The notes under the pieces are model-generated. The model did no database searches. It was not told the origin of the DNA and saw only the letters and a program-made list of their open reading frames with translations. The position numbers were made by a program, and so were the translations under genes. A DNA stretch of 64,000 nt from Adiantum capillus-veneris. Its lineage: Eukaryota > Streptophyta > Polypodiopsida > Polypodiales > Pteridaceae. Location: assembly GCA_014529385.2 (NCBI GenBank), contig CM043944.1, forward strand, positions 81,002,384 through 81,066,383. Reading direction: 5' to 3'. Shown piece by piece: positions 1 through 10,304 of this stretch; the first letter of the stretch is position 1; each line of letters begins with the position of its first letter.

Positions 1-1772
1 ATACTTCGCGAAAGCTGAGAGATCATGAGAAGAATTATCCTACTCATGACTTGGAACTTTTAGCAGTTATTCATGCGCTGAAGTTATGAAGACATTATCT
101 TCTTGGGCGCAAGTTTCAGTTGGTTACAGACCACAAGAGCTTAAAATGGATTTTTACTCAACCTATTCTCAATATGCAACAATGACGATGGATAGAGCTA
201 TTACAGGAATATGACCTTGACATAAAGTATAGGCCAGGGAAGGAAAATGCAGTTGCAGATGGTCTTAGACGAAAATCCTTTCTCGGAGCTATCTCTATTC
301 CAAATAACCCTATCTGGGATAGAATCAAAGAAGAATCTTTAGTAGATCCAGAGTACCAACGTATAGTATCTCTAGTCCAGCAGAATAAGATGCCTGAAGC
401 TAAAGATTACTCTCTTATGGGAGGATGTCTTTACTACAGACATAGACTCTGTGTACTCAGAGATCCAGCCTTAAAGAAGGCCATTTTGTATGAAGCGCAC
501 GATAGCCCTACATGCGGACATCCAGGCTATGCTAAGACTCTTCATGCTGTCAGGAGGAGTTATTTTTGGTCTGGAATGAAAGGGGACATACTTCGCTATG
601 TGAGGCAATGTATTTCTTGTCAGTGGATAAAGGCCGAAAGAATCAAGTTACCAGGGCAACTTCAACCTCTTGACATACCCCAGATGAAATGGGAATGCAT
701 CAGTATGGATTTTGTTACAGGATTACCTTCTACAGGAGGTTATGATTTTGTTTTCGTGGTTGTTGATATGCTCACAAAAGTGGCTCATCTAATACCCGTA
801 AAGACAACCTTTACTGCTTCAGCTGTTAGCCGGGTATTCATCAAGGAGATTTTTAGGTTACTGGTCTGCCCAAGCGTATCGTCAGTGATAGAGATGCCAA
901 GTTTACATCAAAATTTTGGACTTCTCTTTTCCAATCTATTGGGTCACAATTAGCCTTCAGTACAACGTATCATCCGCAGACAGATGGGCAAACTGAGAGA
1001 GTTAATCAAGTCATCGAGGAAATTCTCAGAGCCTATTGTTCACAAGAGCCAAAGAAGTGGTTACAATATCTACCTTTGGTGGAGTATTCTTATAATTCTG
1101 CCGAACACAGAAGCATTGGAATGTCACCTTTCAAAGCTCTTTATGGACAGGACTGCTTAGCACCACTGAACTTCTCAGATCCAACCATCAGGGTAGAAGC
1201 CTCTAGAAAGATGTTAGAAGATATGGAAGCATAGACTAGAGCTATTCGCCAAGACATTCAGGCCGCTCAGGATAGACAGCAGGACATTCAGGCCGCTCAG
1301 GATAGACAGAAGCACTATGCAGATAAGAACCGTTCAGATAGAACTTTCAAAGAAGGGGATAAGGTTTTTCTATGAGTCCGACCAAACAAAAGCAACTTAT
1401 CACTAGGCAGATTTAAGAAGCTCAGCCCAAGGTATTGTGGACCATTTGAGATCGTTAAGGTTGTGAGTGACCAAGCCTATAAGCTAAAGTTACCTGCAAA
1501 CTTGAAGGTTCATGATGTGTTCCACGTCAGCCTACTCAAACCCTATATTCCTAACCCTGATCAATTTTTGGACTCAGATCAAATAGTCATGCCAGCACAA
1601 GGAGTTCTCAAACTCCAACCTGACTATGTACTTGAAACAAGGGAAAGGAAATTACGCAACAGAACCATCACGAAGCATCTAGTAAAGTGGAAGGATTACC
1701 CTGAAGAAGATGCAACTTGGGAGGACGAACCAACGCTCATAAAAGACTACCAAAACACATTCTTGAGATGAG
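1..1772 (+). pseudogene. Chromovirus Ty3/gypsy pol, RNase H to chromodomain (decayed)
   Basis: This is the 3' part of a Ty3/gypsy polyprotein that would copy and integrate retrotransposon DNA. The first 300 bases read as RNase H and connection sequence (for example 'YDLDIKYRPGKENAVAD'), entering from beyond the window edge. Positions 390-953 encode the integrase zinc-binding H-H-C-C module ('CGHPGY', 'CISCQ') and the start of the catalytic core ('ISMDFVTGLP', first Asp). After a frameshift near 890 the core continues with 'SDRDAKF' and 'HPQTDGQTER' (second Asp and Glu). Positions 1463-1771 hold the integrase C-terminus ('HDVFHVSLLKPY') and a chromodomain ('HLVKWKDYPEEDATWE'), which marks the chromovirus clade. 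In-frame stops near 1233 and 1374 and the frameshift make it inactive. It is followed directly by a polypurine tract and LTR. The family assignment is secure; activity is excluded by the breaks seen. Confidence 0.93.
1253..1312 (+). repeat. 30-bp tandem duplication inside integrase
   Basis: Two adjacent copies of a 30-bp unit (1253-1282 and 1283-1312) duplicate ten codons reading roughly 'DIQAAQDRQQ' in the region linking the integrase core to its C-terminal domain. The duplication keeps the frame. It is probably a replication-slippage event, since only one copy is usual in chromovirus integrases. Confidence 0.85.
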
Positions 1773-1785
1773 GACATCTCAAATT

Positions 1786-1802
1786 TTTCACGTTGGGGAG
1801 TT
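1786..1802 (+). promoter_or_regulatory. Polypurine tract of chromovirus
   Basis: A purine-rich stretch (GTTGGGGAGTT) lies between the chromodomain stop and the LTR start TGTAAGG. In LTR retrotransposons this tract primes plus-strand DNA synthesis. The related gag-only element has a matching tract at 6945-6955, and both are preceded by a similar 'GAGGACA-CTC-AATTTTTCA' stretch. Confidence 0.7.
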
Positions 1803-2470
1803 TGTAAGGTCTCTGACCCCGATCAAAAAGAGCACCATTGTACCATGTAATAAATATAATGGGATAAGTTACTATTTTTAGCAGTTTTTCAAATTCTGTC
1901 TGTGCCATGATGTAGAGAATGTTTCAAAGCTTCGAAATGTGAATTAAAATAATTTTTGCAAAAAAATTCCAAAAATAGTAAGTTTTTGGTCACCCGGCCT
2001 GTCCAGTTTTGATCGTCTCGAAAAACTGCACCCGTACCCCAAATTTGGAAAAAATGCATTTTCGAACCCGGGGGGCTGCTAAATATGGCAGGTACTCCGG
2101 CCAGTACGTCCTAGTTAGAGCTTCATATAGTAATTTTCGGCATCAAAATCCGACTCGTATGACCCGTTTTAGCCTAGAACCAATTTTCCTAAAAATTGTC
2201 CGAGGAGGTATCGGGGGCCCGAGGCTGTGTGGGAACAGCAGGTTCCAGCCCACTCCAGACCAGCTTTAGCAGCTAGTGGGCGCGCTCTTTCCTTGTGGGA
2301 GTCCTGGGAAAGTTGCCAAGCCAGTAACTAGGTCTCAGAGTCAGTTAAACTAGCCAACCTGACACTTGGTGAGTAGGGAACTAGACTTGCCATGCTTAAC
2401 TGGAGAAGCTCCCAGATGCATTTAGCAACCCAGGTCCATTTTCAGCCTGTACGAGTCTATTTAAAGGCCT

Positions 2471-2474
<4 letters not shown>

Positions 2475-2512
<38 letters not shown>
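2475..2512 (+). repeat. AC microsatellite
   Basis: About 19 uninterrupted AC units lie within the long LTR, with further short ACAC runs to about 2565. They lie just after a TATTTAAAG stretch (2458-2466) that could be a TATA-like element of the LTR promoter, though I cannot confirm a start site. Confidence 0.9.
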
Positions 2513-2518
<6 letters not shown>

Positions 2519-3390
2519 TAATGCTCTCTCACACACACAGTGCATACACACACACACACCTACACACACTGAGAAGGTGCTGCCGGTTCACACACGTTTT
2601 GAAGGAGAAGCAAGGAGGGAGGTGCTGCCGAATTCTCGCCCTCAAGAAGCTTGATTAGATCAGAGAATTGAGAAGATTATCAGCTCTTAATCACGGTAAC
2701 CACGGTTTAATTAATGCCACCTGAAAATTCTTTTCTCTACCATCTAAATTTCTCGCCTATTATGCTTATTCCTAGTTGTAATTCCCCATAATTACTCTCT
2801 AAATTCTCTTTAACCATATTCTATTATGTAATCATCATTCCATAGCTGAATTATCAGCCATTCATCATTCTCGATTAATGATTAGTGTATAATTATTAGA
2901 ATTTTCTCTCTCTAGGCGGCATAGAAATTAGTCGATAAGCTAGTAATTGTGTAGATTTAAGAGAATCACTTTTTCTATCACCATTAATACTGTAACTAAA
3001 TTAAATTCATTTCCTTTATGCATTAAGGTGTAATTAAGGAAAAATTAATCTGTTATTAAGTCTCTACGAGTTGACTTTCCTCACACATATGCATAAGATA
3101 AATCTGCATCATCTAGTTTCTAGGAAAGAGATTAATCATACTTAATTCATCTCTCTGATAATTCCATAAGTGAAATCCTACTATTCTTAATCACGCAAGT
3201 CCAGTAATTATCTTTAGAGCAGGTTCCCATAGGAATATGCATCATCCATAATGATTGCTATATGGAAATATCTAAACCTCTCATGTAGCAGGCATTGTTT
3301 GATGTTGCTAATCTATCATTTGGCTTGTTATGACGCTTGCGGACATTAGCTCTTTCCTCCAAGTTAATTATTTAAAGTAGTGAGTTTAAA

Positions 3391-3561
3391 ATGGCCCCGA
3401 TTAAGAGGACTCACTTTGGTGGAGCCCAGGACCACGAGGCAGGAACGAGCAAGGTGAACGGGAAGGGAAAAGCTCCCATGGACGAACAATTACCGGCCAT
3501 CTCACGGGCCATCGACAAAGAAATGGAAGAGGTAGGTCATAACTTCATTCAAGTTGTTTAA
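3391..3561 (+). other. Exon-like 56-codon ORF within the LTR
   Basis: An ATG in a reasonable context (TTTAAAATGG) opens a 56-codon frame beginning 'MAPIKRTHFGGAQDHEAG' and ending at TAA. It is more GC-rich than its AT-rich surroundings. The sequence GAGGTAGGT at 3529-3537 resembles a splice donor, so the coding part may stop there ('IDKEMEE'). I do not recognise the peptide. It could be a captured first exon, or a leader or start segment of the element's own gag spliced from the LTR. It may also be chance. Confidence 0.3.
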
Positions 3562-3824
3562 TTTAACATTGCACACGTTTAGTTAGGAATGAACATATCC
3601 CCAAACATGTTGGATAAATCCGACGGAAACCTCGGCATTGAATTCATCGTACATTAAGTTCTAAAGTAGGAAGGTAATGCTTGATGGGTATGCTGTTTGA
3701 AGAGGAAAGAATGTCTGCTAGGGAAAATTTAGCTCGGCATGTTCAGTTTATTTCCAATGTTGAATCAGTCCTGACCCCCCTACTGATCACAGGGGGCAGA
3801 GTTCCTCGTTAAGGGCTCTTGAAT

Positions 3825-3939
3825 CCACGACTTGCTTTCTATGCGGTGGATACCCACGACTTGCTTTCTATGCGGTGGAAACCCACGTCTTGCTTTCTAT
3901 GCGGTGGGAGTGTCCATGACATGCTTTCTATGCGGTGGA
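3825..3939 (+). repeat. Four tandem hairpin units of about 29 bp
   Basis: Four near-identical copies of a 25-26 bp core (CCACGACTTGC...GCGGTGG) begin near 3825, 3853, 3883 and 3914. Each core starts with CCAC and ends with GTGG, so each can fold into a small stem. They sit in the middle of the long LTR. Such arrays can be protein-binding or RNA-structure elements, but nothing here shows which. Confidence 0.8.
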
Positions 3940-4951
3940 CATACCTAGTTGTATGGGCAGCTAGGCGACAACAGGAGGAGTGAACTCTCGCTAGAGGGGG
4001 GATGTTGTACCTCCAGAACATTGGAATTTTAATGAATAAGTTTGAGTAGAATTTTTACTAGAATACTGTCTTGGTGTTTTTTGCAATACTGGTTGAAGGG
4101 CTGTCTTAAACAACAATGTGCTTCAGAATTAAAACAAGGAATGTTTATGTTGAACAAACTTGTGGTAGTAATTAGGTCACACAAGGAAGTGTGAGTGTGG
4201 GGGTGGAAAGTGGGGGCTTGGCTCAGGTTGCCAATGCCTATGAGATGGGTGGTCCCGATTGGTCGGGAACTCTCTGTCCCCATAGTGCTTACTCGATATT
4301 AGTTATTACTCATTGCCCCTAGAGCAGTGAAATCTCGAGGGTACGTGCCTCTGAAACATGGGGCAAAAGGCACTCGGGTTTCCTCTCCTCTTGGAAGGTG
4401 GGTCTTAGGATCGCTAGATAGTTTAAGTACGCTTCCCCTGTGAGGTGGAGCTAGATCTCTTTGCTAGTAGGCTCGAAGTCGACTCACTTTGTGATGAGAG
4501 ATCGTCCGCTAGTCTAACCATGAACCATTTTGTTTGCTTCCGCAATAGATCTAGTGGCCACCAGGTTCACCATCAAATCCGTTGGTTGATACGGCGGGGA
4601 AGGGACCTCACACCGGTATTTGGGATCCTTTCAGAGCTCGCGTTCATGGAGGGAGGCGAAGCGGCCTTAGCTTATTTCTGGCTCAAGTAGGTTGGAGGTG
4701 TTCTGGCTCGCTCTTGGCGAAGTGAAATTCTCTTTTTTTGTAGTAGAGCAAAAGTGGATGGGTGGACTGGTCAATCCCTACACAGGGTCTGATGCTCTGG
4801 TAGTTATTTTGTTATGTTCTTTTTGATGTTATGGTATATCCAGATTTTGATTGTGTTAATACATGGTTTCCTGTTTCATTTAGATGGGACATTTAAAGAT
4901 TCTTTGTTGCCATTCTCTTGTGTCTATGTGCACTCTATTTCACCCCCCACT

Positions 4952-4954
<3 letters not shown>

Positions 4955-5010
<56 letters not shown>
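4955..5010 (+). repeat. TC microsatellite in LTR
   Basis: About 28 uninterrupted TC/CT units lie near the 3' end of the long LTR. The serine-leucine reading frames that cross it are an artefact of the repeat. Confidence 0.95.
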
Positions 5011-5013
<3 letters not shown>

Positions 5014-5281
5014 CGCAATGGTGTACACATATATTCACCCTCCACAATGTTTTATTTCCCTTGAGTACGCTTTCATTCATTACACCCATTCAGGGATAGC
5101 ACTAGTTGCTAGGTGTCTGCGGATGCAGTCCGGCTCATGGCCTAAACTCCATGCTTGGTCGGGCGCTGAGAACTCCTCCCTTATGCAAACGCTTCCACAA
5201 CTCTGATGTATATTGAAAATCGTATAAAGGTGTAAATTGTATATTTTATGCATAGTCCCCTAGGGAGGGGTATCTCTCATG

Positions 5282-5294
5282 TGGTATTAGAGCC
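5282..5294 (+). promoter_or_regulatory. Primer-binding site, initiator Met tRNA type
   Basis: The sequence TGGTATTAGAGCC differs by one base from the usual plant TGGTATCAGAGCC, which pairs with the 3' end of initiator methionine tRNA and primes minus-strand synthesis. It lies two bases after the CA end of the long LTR, which shows the LTR also acted as a 5' LTR. Confidence 0.85.
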
Positions 5295-5717
5295 AATGCT
5301 TAAGGTTAAGGGAATAATGTAAAGCCTGATACTAATTGGGTTAGTTATGTATCATGCACGCATTCATGCATGTTGTTTGGGAAAGCATCTATGAGTGACA
5401 AATTGATTGGTGGTACTTACTTGATTTGTCTTCTTACATGGGATTATGTGGTCTCGAGTAATGATGAAGTGATTGACGTGTTCAGCAAGTGAATCAAGAA
5501 TTTCTTTGAATGTTTGTTTTAGTAAAGACTCTTGAGGTGACTTTTAACATCTCGTATTTACATCTTGTCTTTCAATTGGGTGTAAATGTACCCACTCATT
5601 AGAAAATTATGGTTATAATTTTTTTCTCCCACCCACCCTTTTTGACTTATAGTACAAGAAGATTAATATAATATATTGTTAATAAGGTTTTGGATTTGAC
5701 ATGATGTAGTAATAGAT

Positions 5718-6850
5718 CATGCTTCCTAGAGATAATGGAGTACCTGCTAATGCCAATGTCTCTATTGCACCTCAACCGACTATCATTGATCGTGACATCA
5801 ATGCTGTGATTTGAAAGTCACAGCCTGAGAAATTTAGCGGAGAAGGCAAAGATGTAGACAAGGTTCTTGAGGACTGGATTGAGCACATGGATGATTACTT
5901 TGATTTAGCTCATTCATCCGCAGAGAACAAGGCTATCATTGCTAAGTTTAAACTTGAAAAGACGGCCAAGCATTGGTGGAGAAACCATTGTACTGAGAAT
6001 AATGTAAACCCTAATGCAGCAACTTGGGATTATCTCAAGACTCAATTAAAGAAAAATTATCAGAACAAAGTATATCATTCAGACCATATGAATGACTTTC
6101 TTGAATTTACTCAGGGAAACAAAGATCTGGAATCATACTATCAACATTTCTTGACCCTTGTCAAATATGCTCCAGTTGGGATCTCTCAAGAAGTCAAAGT
6201 GGCACGATTTGTATGAAGCCTCCATAATCCTTTAAAGACTAGACTTCAAAGCTTACGCCTTACAAATTTTGTAGATGTTCTTGATGCAGGTAAATCGATT
6301 GAGCTCAAAATATCAAATGGTAATAAAAGACCTCGACCAGAGGATGAGTCTAGATCTTCATATTCTCAGACTCGAGAAGCCATATTACATAGGAGAGAAA
6401 TAAGAGATCACTTTTGCTTCAATTGTTTTGAGCATGAACATGTGTCTCGGGGATTATCCGTTTAATGATCCAGAGAATTATGAACTTGCAAGACAAAGTA
6501 CAAATACTAATAGGAAACTTAGATAATCACAGTCTGGACCTAACACAAACTAGAGACCATCACAAAACCAAGGGAATTTCAAACCTAGGAATCCAATCTT
6601 TACAAGAAATGGACAATTCAATAGACCAGCTCGTTTAGGAGGAAATCAATAGCCTCAAGGAGGAACCCAAGCCAATAGAAATGAGAATGCTCGAGGTGGA
6701 GGAAATCCATCAAATGTTCGTGTCCATGTAGCTACTGTTGATGATGAAGGAGAAAATGAAGAACTTTCAGTGCCTTTTGGACTAGCTAATGCTCTAGCAT
6801 TATTTAATATTGTGGCAACCAAAATCTCTTCAGGACAGGATCATAATTGA
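5718..6850 (+). pseudogene. Gag of a gag-only chromovirus relative (decayed)
   Basis: This is a capsid/nucleocapsid (Gag) relic that would form the particle carrying retrotransposon RNA. The likely start is ATG 5718 ('MLPRDNGVPAN'). The retrotransposon Gag fold is visible at 5824-6216 ('KFSGEGKDVDKVLEDWIEHM', 'TAKHWWRNH', 'YYQHFLTLVKYAP'). A zinc-knuckle remnant follows near 6414 ('CFNCFEHEH'), then an acidic end ('VDDEGENEE'). In-frame stops (near 5812 and 6214) and later breaks inactivate it. No protease, RT or integrase follows. The sequence passes directly to the pre-LTR segment seen after the chromodomain of the first element. It is either an internal deletion derivative or a gag-only non-autonomous element. 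Confidence 0.85.
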
Positions 6851-6944
6851 GAAATAAATAGTCAATTTAGCCTATATCTATAGAAGGTTTTAGACTTACT
6901 CATTTTTTATTCATGCCGAGGTGAGGACACCTCGAATTTTTCAA

Positions 6945-6955
6945 GTGTGGGAGGA
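6945..6955 (+). promoter_or_regulatory. Polypurine tract
   Basis: A purine-rich stretch (GTGTGGGAGGA) lies immediately before TGTAAGATCC, the apparent LTR start. It occupies the same relative position as the tract at 1786-1802. Confidence 0.65.
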
Positions 6956-7349
6956 TGTAAGATCCCCAATTTTTGGGTCTCTTTTAAAGATAAGAAAAAT
7001 AGTTTTTCAATATCTATTTCGTCAAATTCCGGTTTAGAATGCTTGCTTGACAGTATTGTACGGTTCTAAAGTGAAAAGCAAGGTCGTTTCCATGTTCCAG
7101 TAGGTCCGATGGACGTTTGGTTCAGTTTTGAGAAAATCTACTATTTTTAGTTTTTTCATGCTTTTTATGCTTTTAGGTGCTTTTTTTTGCAAGAAGTAGG
7201 GTTGGATTCTTAATCTACGTGTTTTGGAGAAGCTATGGTTCAATTTTGTAAAAATCTTCTTTTTGAGTGCTTTTTCATACTATTTTTAGCTTTTCTTGAT
7301 TTTTAGTGTTTTTTAGTGAAAAGTGAGTTTGCTTTCTTATTCCAGTGGA
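6956..7349 (+). repeat. Truncated LTR of the gag-only element
   Basis: The LTR begins TGTAAGATCC after the polypurine tract and runs about 390 bp, until it meets the minus-strand novel LTR element. Only its first bases clearly resemble the LTR at 1803, so the two elements are related but not the same subfamily. The rest is T-rich with no recognisable gene. Confidence 0.5.
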
Positions 7350-7749
7350 CAAGGGGAACCTGTGAGCACTTTTGGCCCATGCATTTATTTCACTTCTGAC
7401 ACCTCAATTGCAGTTGCCCAATCCGGTACGGATCTGCCCTGACTCAAACTTCAAGCTGTCATAACTTCTTATCCGTATCTCTGATTAACGAGCCGTAAAG
7501 ACAAGCCTGTAGAGCACTTCAAGTACTTCATCTTTGATCAATAAAATCCTTGCTATGATCAATTCCAGAATACTCACTGTTTAGCATTACCAAGACATCT
7601 TTTGGCCCTTAGAACCCCATCTAGCTTTAGCTTAAAAATTGACTTGTTAGCAAGCCCTTATAACTGCTGAATAATCATGCAAGATTCAAATACACCTGAT
7701 TGGAACTCCTTTGCTCATTTTCTTGTCATGGGAGAAGAGCAGCACGACA
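7350..7749 (-). repeat. 3' LTR fragment of novel element copy 1
   Basis: The fragment starts on the minus strand with TGTCGTGCTGCTC at 7749, immediately after the polypurine tract. It aligns with 20985-21364, the first part of the 5' LTR of copy 2 (shared blocks such as CATAACTTCTTATCCGTAT and GCAAGCCCTTATAACTGCTG). It is cut off near 7350, next to the gag-only gypsy LTR. Confidence 0.85.
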
Positions 7750-7762
7750 TTCACCCCCTTTG
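7750..7762 (-). promoter_or_regulatory. Polypurine tract of novel element
   Basis: On the minus strand the sequence CAAAGGGGGTGAA directly precedes the LTR start TGTCGTGC. This is the expected position and composition for the plus-strand primer of an LTR retrotransposon, and it supports calling the flanking repeat an LTR. Confidence 0.8.
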
Positions 7763-8189
7763 AACCTGCATAGCTTCGCTCTGTGCCAACCGATCTTCAA
7801 GCTGCATCTGCTATAAACACCTTAAGCTACTTGTCATTAGGCTCACGTAGTTGGTAAGACATGTAAAACAAAAGAAGGTTTAAATCATAGCATCAATAGT
7901 CTAGCTCAATTATCTGGTAGCTGTCCCATCACAAATCTTTGAACCGTAGTGGTCATATCTCCAAAGCATTCAATTATGAAAAATCTGTTCAGTGAACCCC
8001 ACCAAACTCAAGTGCTCCAGTTACTTATGCACACAGCTTGACCATTAGCTCGCTTTAGAGAACCCTGTCAAGCTCAAGTATGCCTTACTCTGTTTGCACA
8101 CGAAATGGTCATCAAGTCCTTTACTTCAAGTTCTAGTAGCAGAACCATCTCAAAAGATGGTGAAGATACTATAACAATTGTCCAATATG

Positions 8190-10259
8190 TCAACTGGAAG
8201 CTAGCCATGTAAGCTTATTGATCACATAACCAAAAACACTTCTGTCTTGGCATACATCCAAAAACAAATCTACTGCCAAGTAACCTGCTACAAGAAAATA
8301 AATGATATCCTTAAATCTACAAGTTGCTCTTCAATCGCTCCCAGGATAAAATGGGATAATAAGAAATTTCCCCAATAGTGGAGCAGCATAATTTTCACAT
8401 GAGCATACATATCCTGTATCAATCAACTTCAAGAATTTCTGCTCCAAATATGCTATTCTAGGATCTAGTAGAAAGAAACCACAATATATACCCAAAAATA
8501 CCCATCCATAGTGAACCTGCTTTTGAACATCTATCGAATCACCTGGATCAAACACCATGAAGATCACATAGCATTGATGGGCTCCGCAATATACTAGATC
8601 TTCACCTGAATCCTATTGCAGCACCCACATCTCATAAAATTTTGGTAACTTAAGGTCATTACCTGCAAGAATCAAAGAATTTTGACTCCCTTTTACTGGT
8701 AGCAAGGACATCACTGACATAAGAAGTATTAGGAATAGTATCCAAATCAAGTCACATTTGGCACATTGTCCAAAGAAATGAAAAATCATGTGCACTTTAT
8801 GCAGTATCAATGATGATTTAGCATCATCACCCCCTTTAGCTTCATAGCCATTATGAAAAACCTTAGGACTTTCTGGACCTGTATCATCAGAGAGATTTTT
8901 ACCTGGGTTTTGAAGTTGATAATGAAGAATAGCTTTATCCTGAAGATCTTCTTCCATAGCATCCTTGGGAAAATCACCCTTGGAAGTCTCAACATTCATC
9001 AAAGCTAGAGGAGTTACCTCCTCTTGCAGCCCGTATATAAGCATAGATGTAAAATCCATGTCAATATCCTATTCACAATCAGCATGTTCTAAGCAATCTT
9101 CAATATCATCCTCTGTTTCCTCACCTGCATCCATGCTACTTAGCAAGCCATTATAACTTTGAAAAGGTTCATCAGGCACCCCCTCTGAAGGGGTACATGC
9201 ATCACAAAGCTCTTCTATACAACTATAACCTTCTTCTTCAGATTGGGCTAAAAACCCATCAATTATGGAATCTGCTTCTATGATAATAGAATTGGCAAAC
9301 ATATTGCCAGAAGAAACCATAGGTTCATTGGCATTATCATGTTCATCCTGTGTTCAGTCCACAATCTCGGCCACTTCATCAGCTATTGTATATATAATAG
9401 CTTTATTTATGCAATTATCTGTAGTAAATATGCTGCCCTGCTCAACTATAGTGCCGATAGATCCATTAGAAGTCTGTAGTGTCTCATCTTCTTGATAGAT
9501 GTTTTGAGAGCATCCGATGCCAAGGTCAGTGGCTTGTAAACTTTTTGTTGTACAATCTAGATCTTCAGTAGAACCATTGTTCGAGGTAACTTTTATGCAA
9601 GCTATCTTTGAAAAAAAATCATATATTTCTATTTCAACATTAAATTCATTATTTACCTTTGCTAAGTTTCTCAAAATATGGTCCTTTGAAGTTGAATCTG
9701 CTACTTCAGAAGCTGTATTTGCCTTAGCTTTACTTATTGCAGAAATATGATCCCAAAATTGATCATAATTAAGGAACTGCATCTGATCCCCTTCTTCTTT
9801 ATAGAAAACAATCTAGCCTCGTTCATTAATCTCCTTCATTGCCAACTCAATAATCTTTGAACTTTCATGAACAAACCCATCTGCAAAATAGTCCCACTGC
9901 GTGGGATATGTTTCGGCCAATTCTCGTACCTTATCTTTAAACTCGGAGGTTACAACTTCTTCAAAGGTCGAAATCATCCGATCTTCTGGAATTCCTCGGC
10001 TCTTCATCTCTGCTTTATAGCATGCAAGGAGTCCATCTGGATCATGTCCTTGAAAAATTCCATACTGCTCATGTACAACATCAAGTGCCATCTCCACTGC
10101 ATCATCAATCTGCTCTTTCATCTTCATAGCTTTTACTCCTTGCAAACATCTCCAAACTAAGCCCAACATTTTTGACAGATCTGCTATGGCTAGATTTTTA
10201 TCAAATCTATTTAGGTTGTAATCTTCAATAAACTGCTTCAACTCCGCTGGAATCTCCAT
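8190..10259 (-). pseudogene. Single long unrecognised ORF of the novel element (690-codon frame, stops)
   Basis: From ATG 10259 ('MEIPAELKQFIEDYN') one frame runs to 8190. It is interrupted only by in-frame stops at 9813 (TAG), 9354 (TGA), 9069 (TAG), 8613 (TAG) and 8331 (TGA). All the distances are multiples of three, so this was one protein of about 690 residues. Residues 1-150 are charged and probably helical ('KEQIDDAVEMALDVVHEQ'). An acidic, low-complexity middle follows ('EETEDDIEDCLEH'). A hydrophobic stretch near residues 505-520 ('WILFLILLMSVMSLL') and another near the end ('YFLVAGYLAVDLFL') look membrane-like. Copy 2 encodes the same N-terminal third and has CAG where this copy has TAG at 9813. 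I recognise no family. It could be a highly diverged Gag, since it starts just after the primer site, or a captured host gene. Confidence 0.7.
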
Positions 10260-10280
10260 CTTTACCTCCCATCCTGGCTC

Positions 10281-10304
10281 GTTTCACATCGGGTTTACCA
10301 AGAA
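10281..10304 (-). promoter_or_regulatory. Primer-binding-like site, novel element copy 1
   Basis: Right after the LTR end (…GCGACA) the minus strand reads TTCTTGGTAAACCCGATGTG. Copy 2 has TTCTTGGTGAACCTGACGTG in the same place. The TTGG start at +4 fits a tRNA primer site, but I cannot match it to a known tRNA end. Confidence 0.5.

Larger units (their letters stand above)
1803..5279 (+). repeat. Long LTR (about 3.5 kb) of chromovirus
   Basis: The LTR starts with TGTAAGG just after the polypurine tract and ends with CA just before a primer-binding site at 5282. It is therefore bounded on one side as a 3' LTR and on the other as a 5' LTR. That arrangement fits two elements sharing one LTR after recombination. 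The length is in the range known for Del/Tekay chromoviruses. It contains an AC microsatellite, a short exon-like ORF, four hairpin-forming repeats and a TC microsatellite, annotated separately. No second full copy is in the window to confirm the ends, so the extent is inferred from the flanking signals. Confidence 0.6.

Noticed and set aside
1253-3939. CRISPR-like spaced repeats at 3825-3939
   Set aside because: The units are few, the gaps are only 3-6 bp, and the context is a plant LTR. A CRISPR array is not plausible.
6956-7349. Direct LTR pairing of 1803-5279 with 6956-7349 as one element
   Set aside because: Apart from TGTAAG at the start and some T-rich similarity, I could not align them, so they were not called a matched LTR pair.
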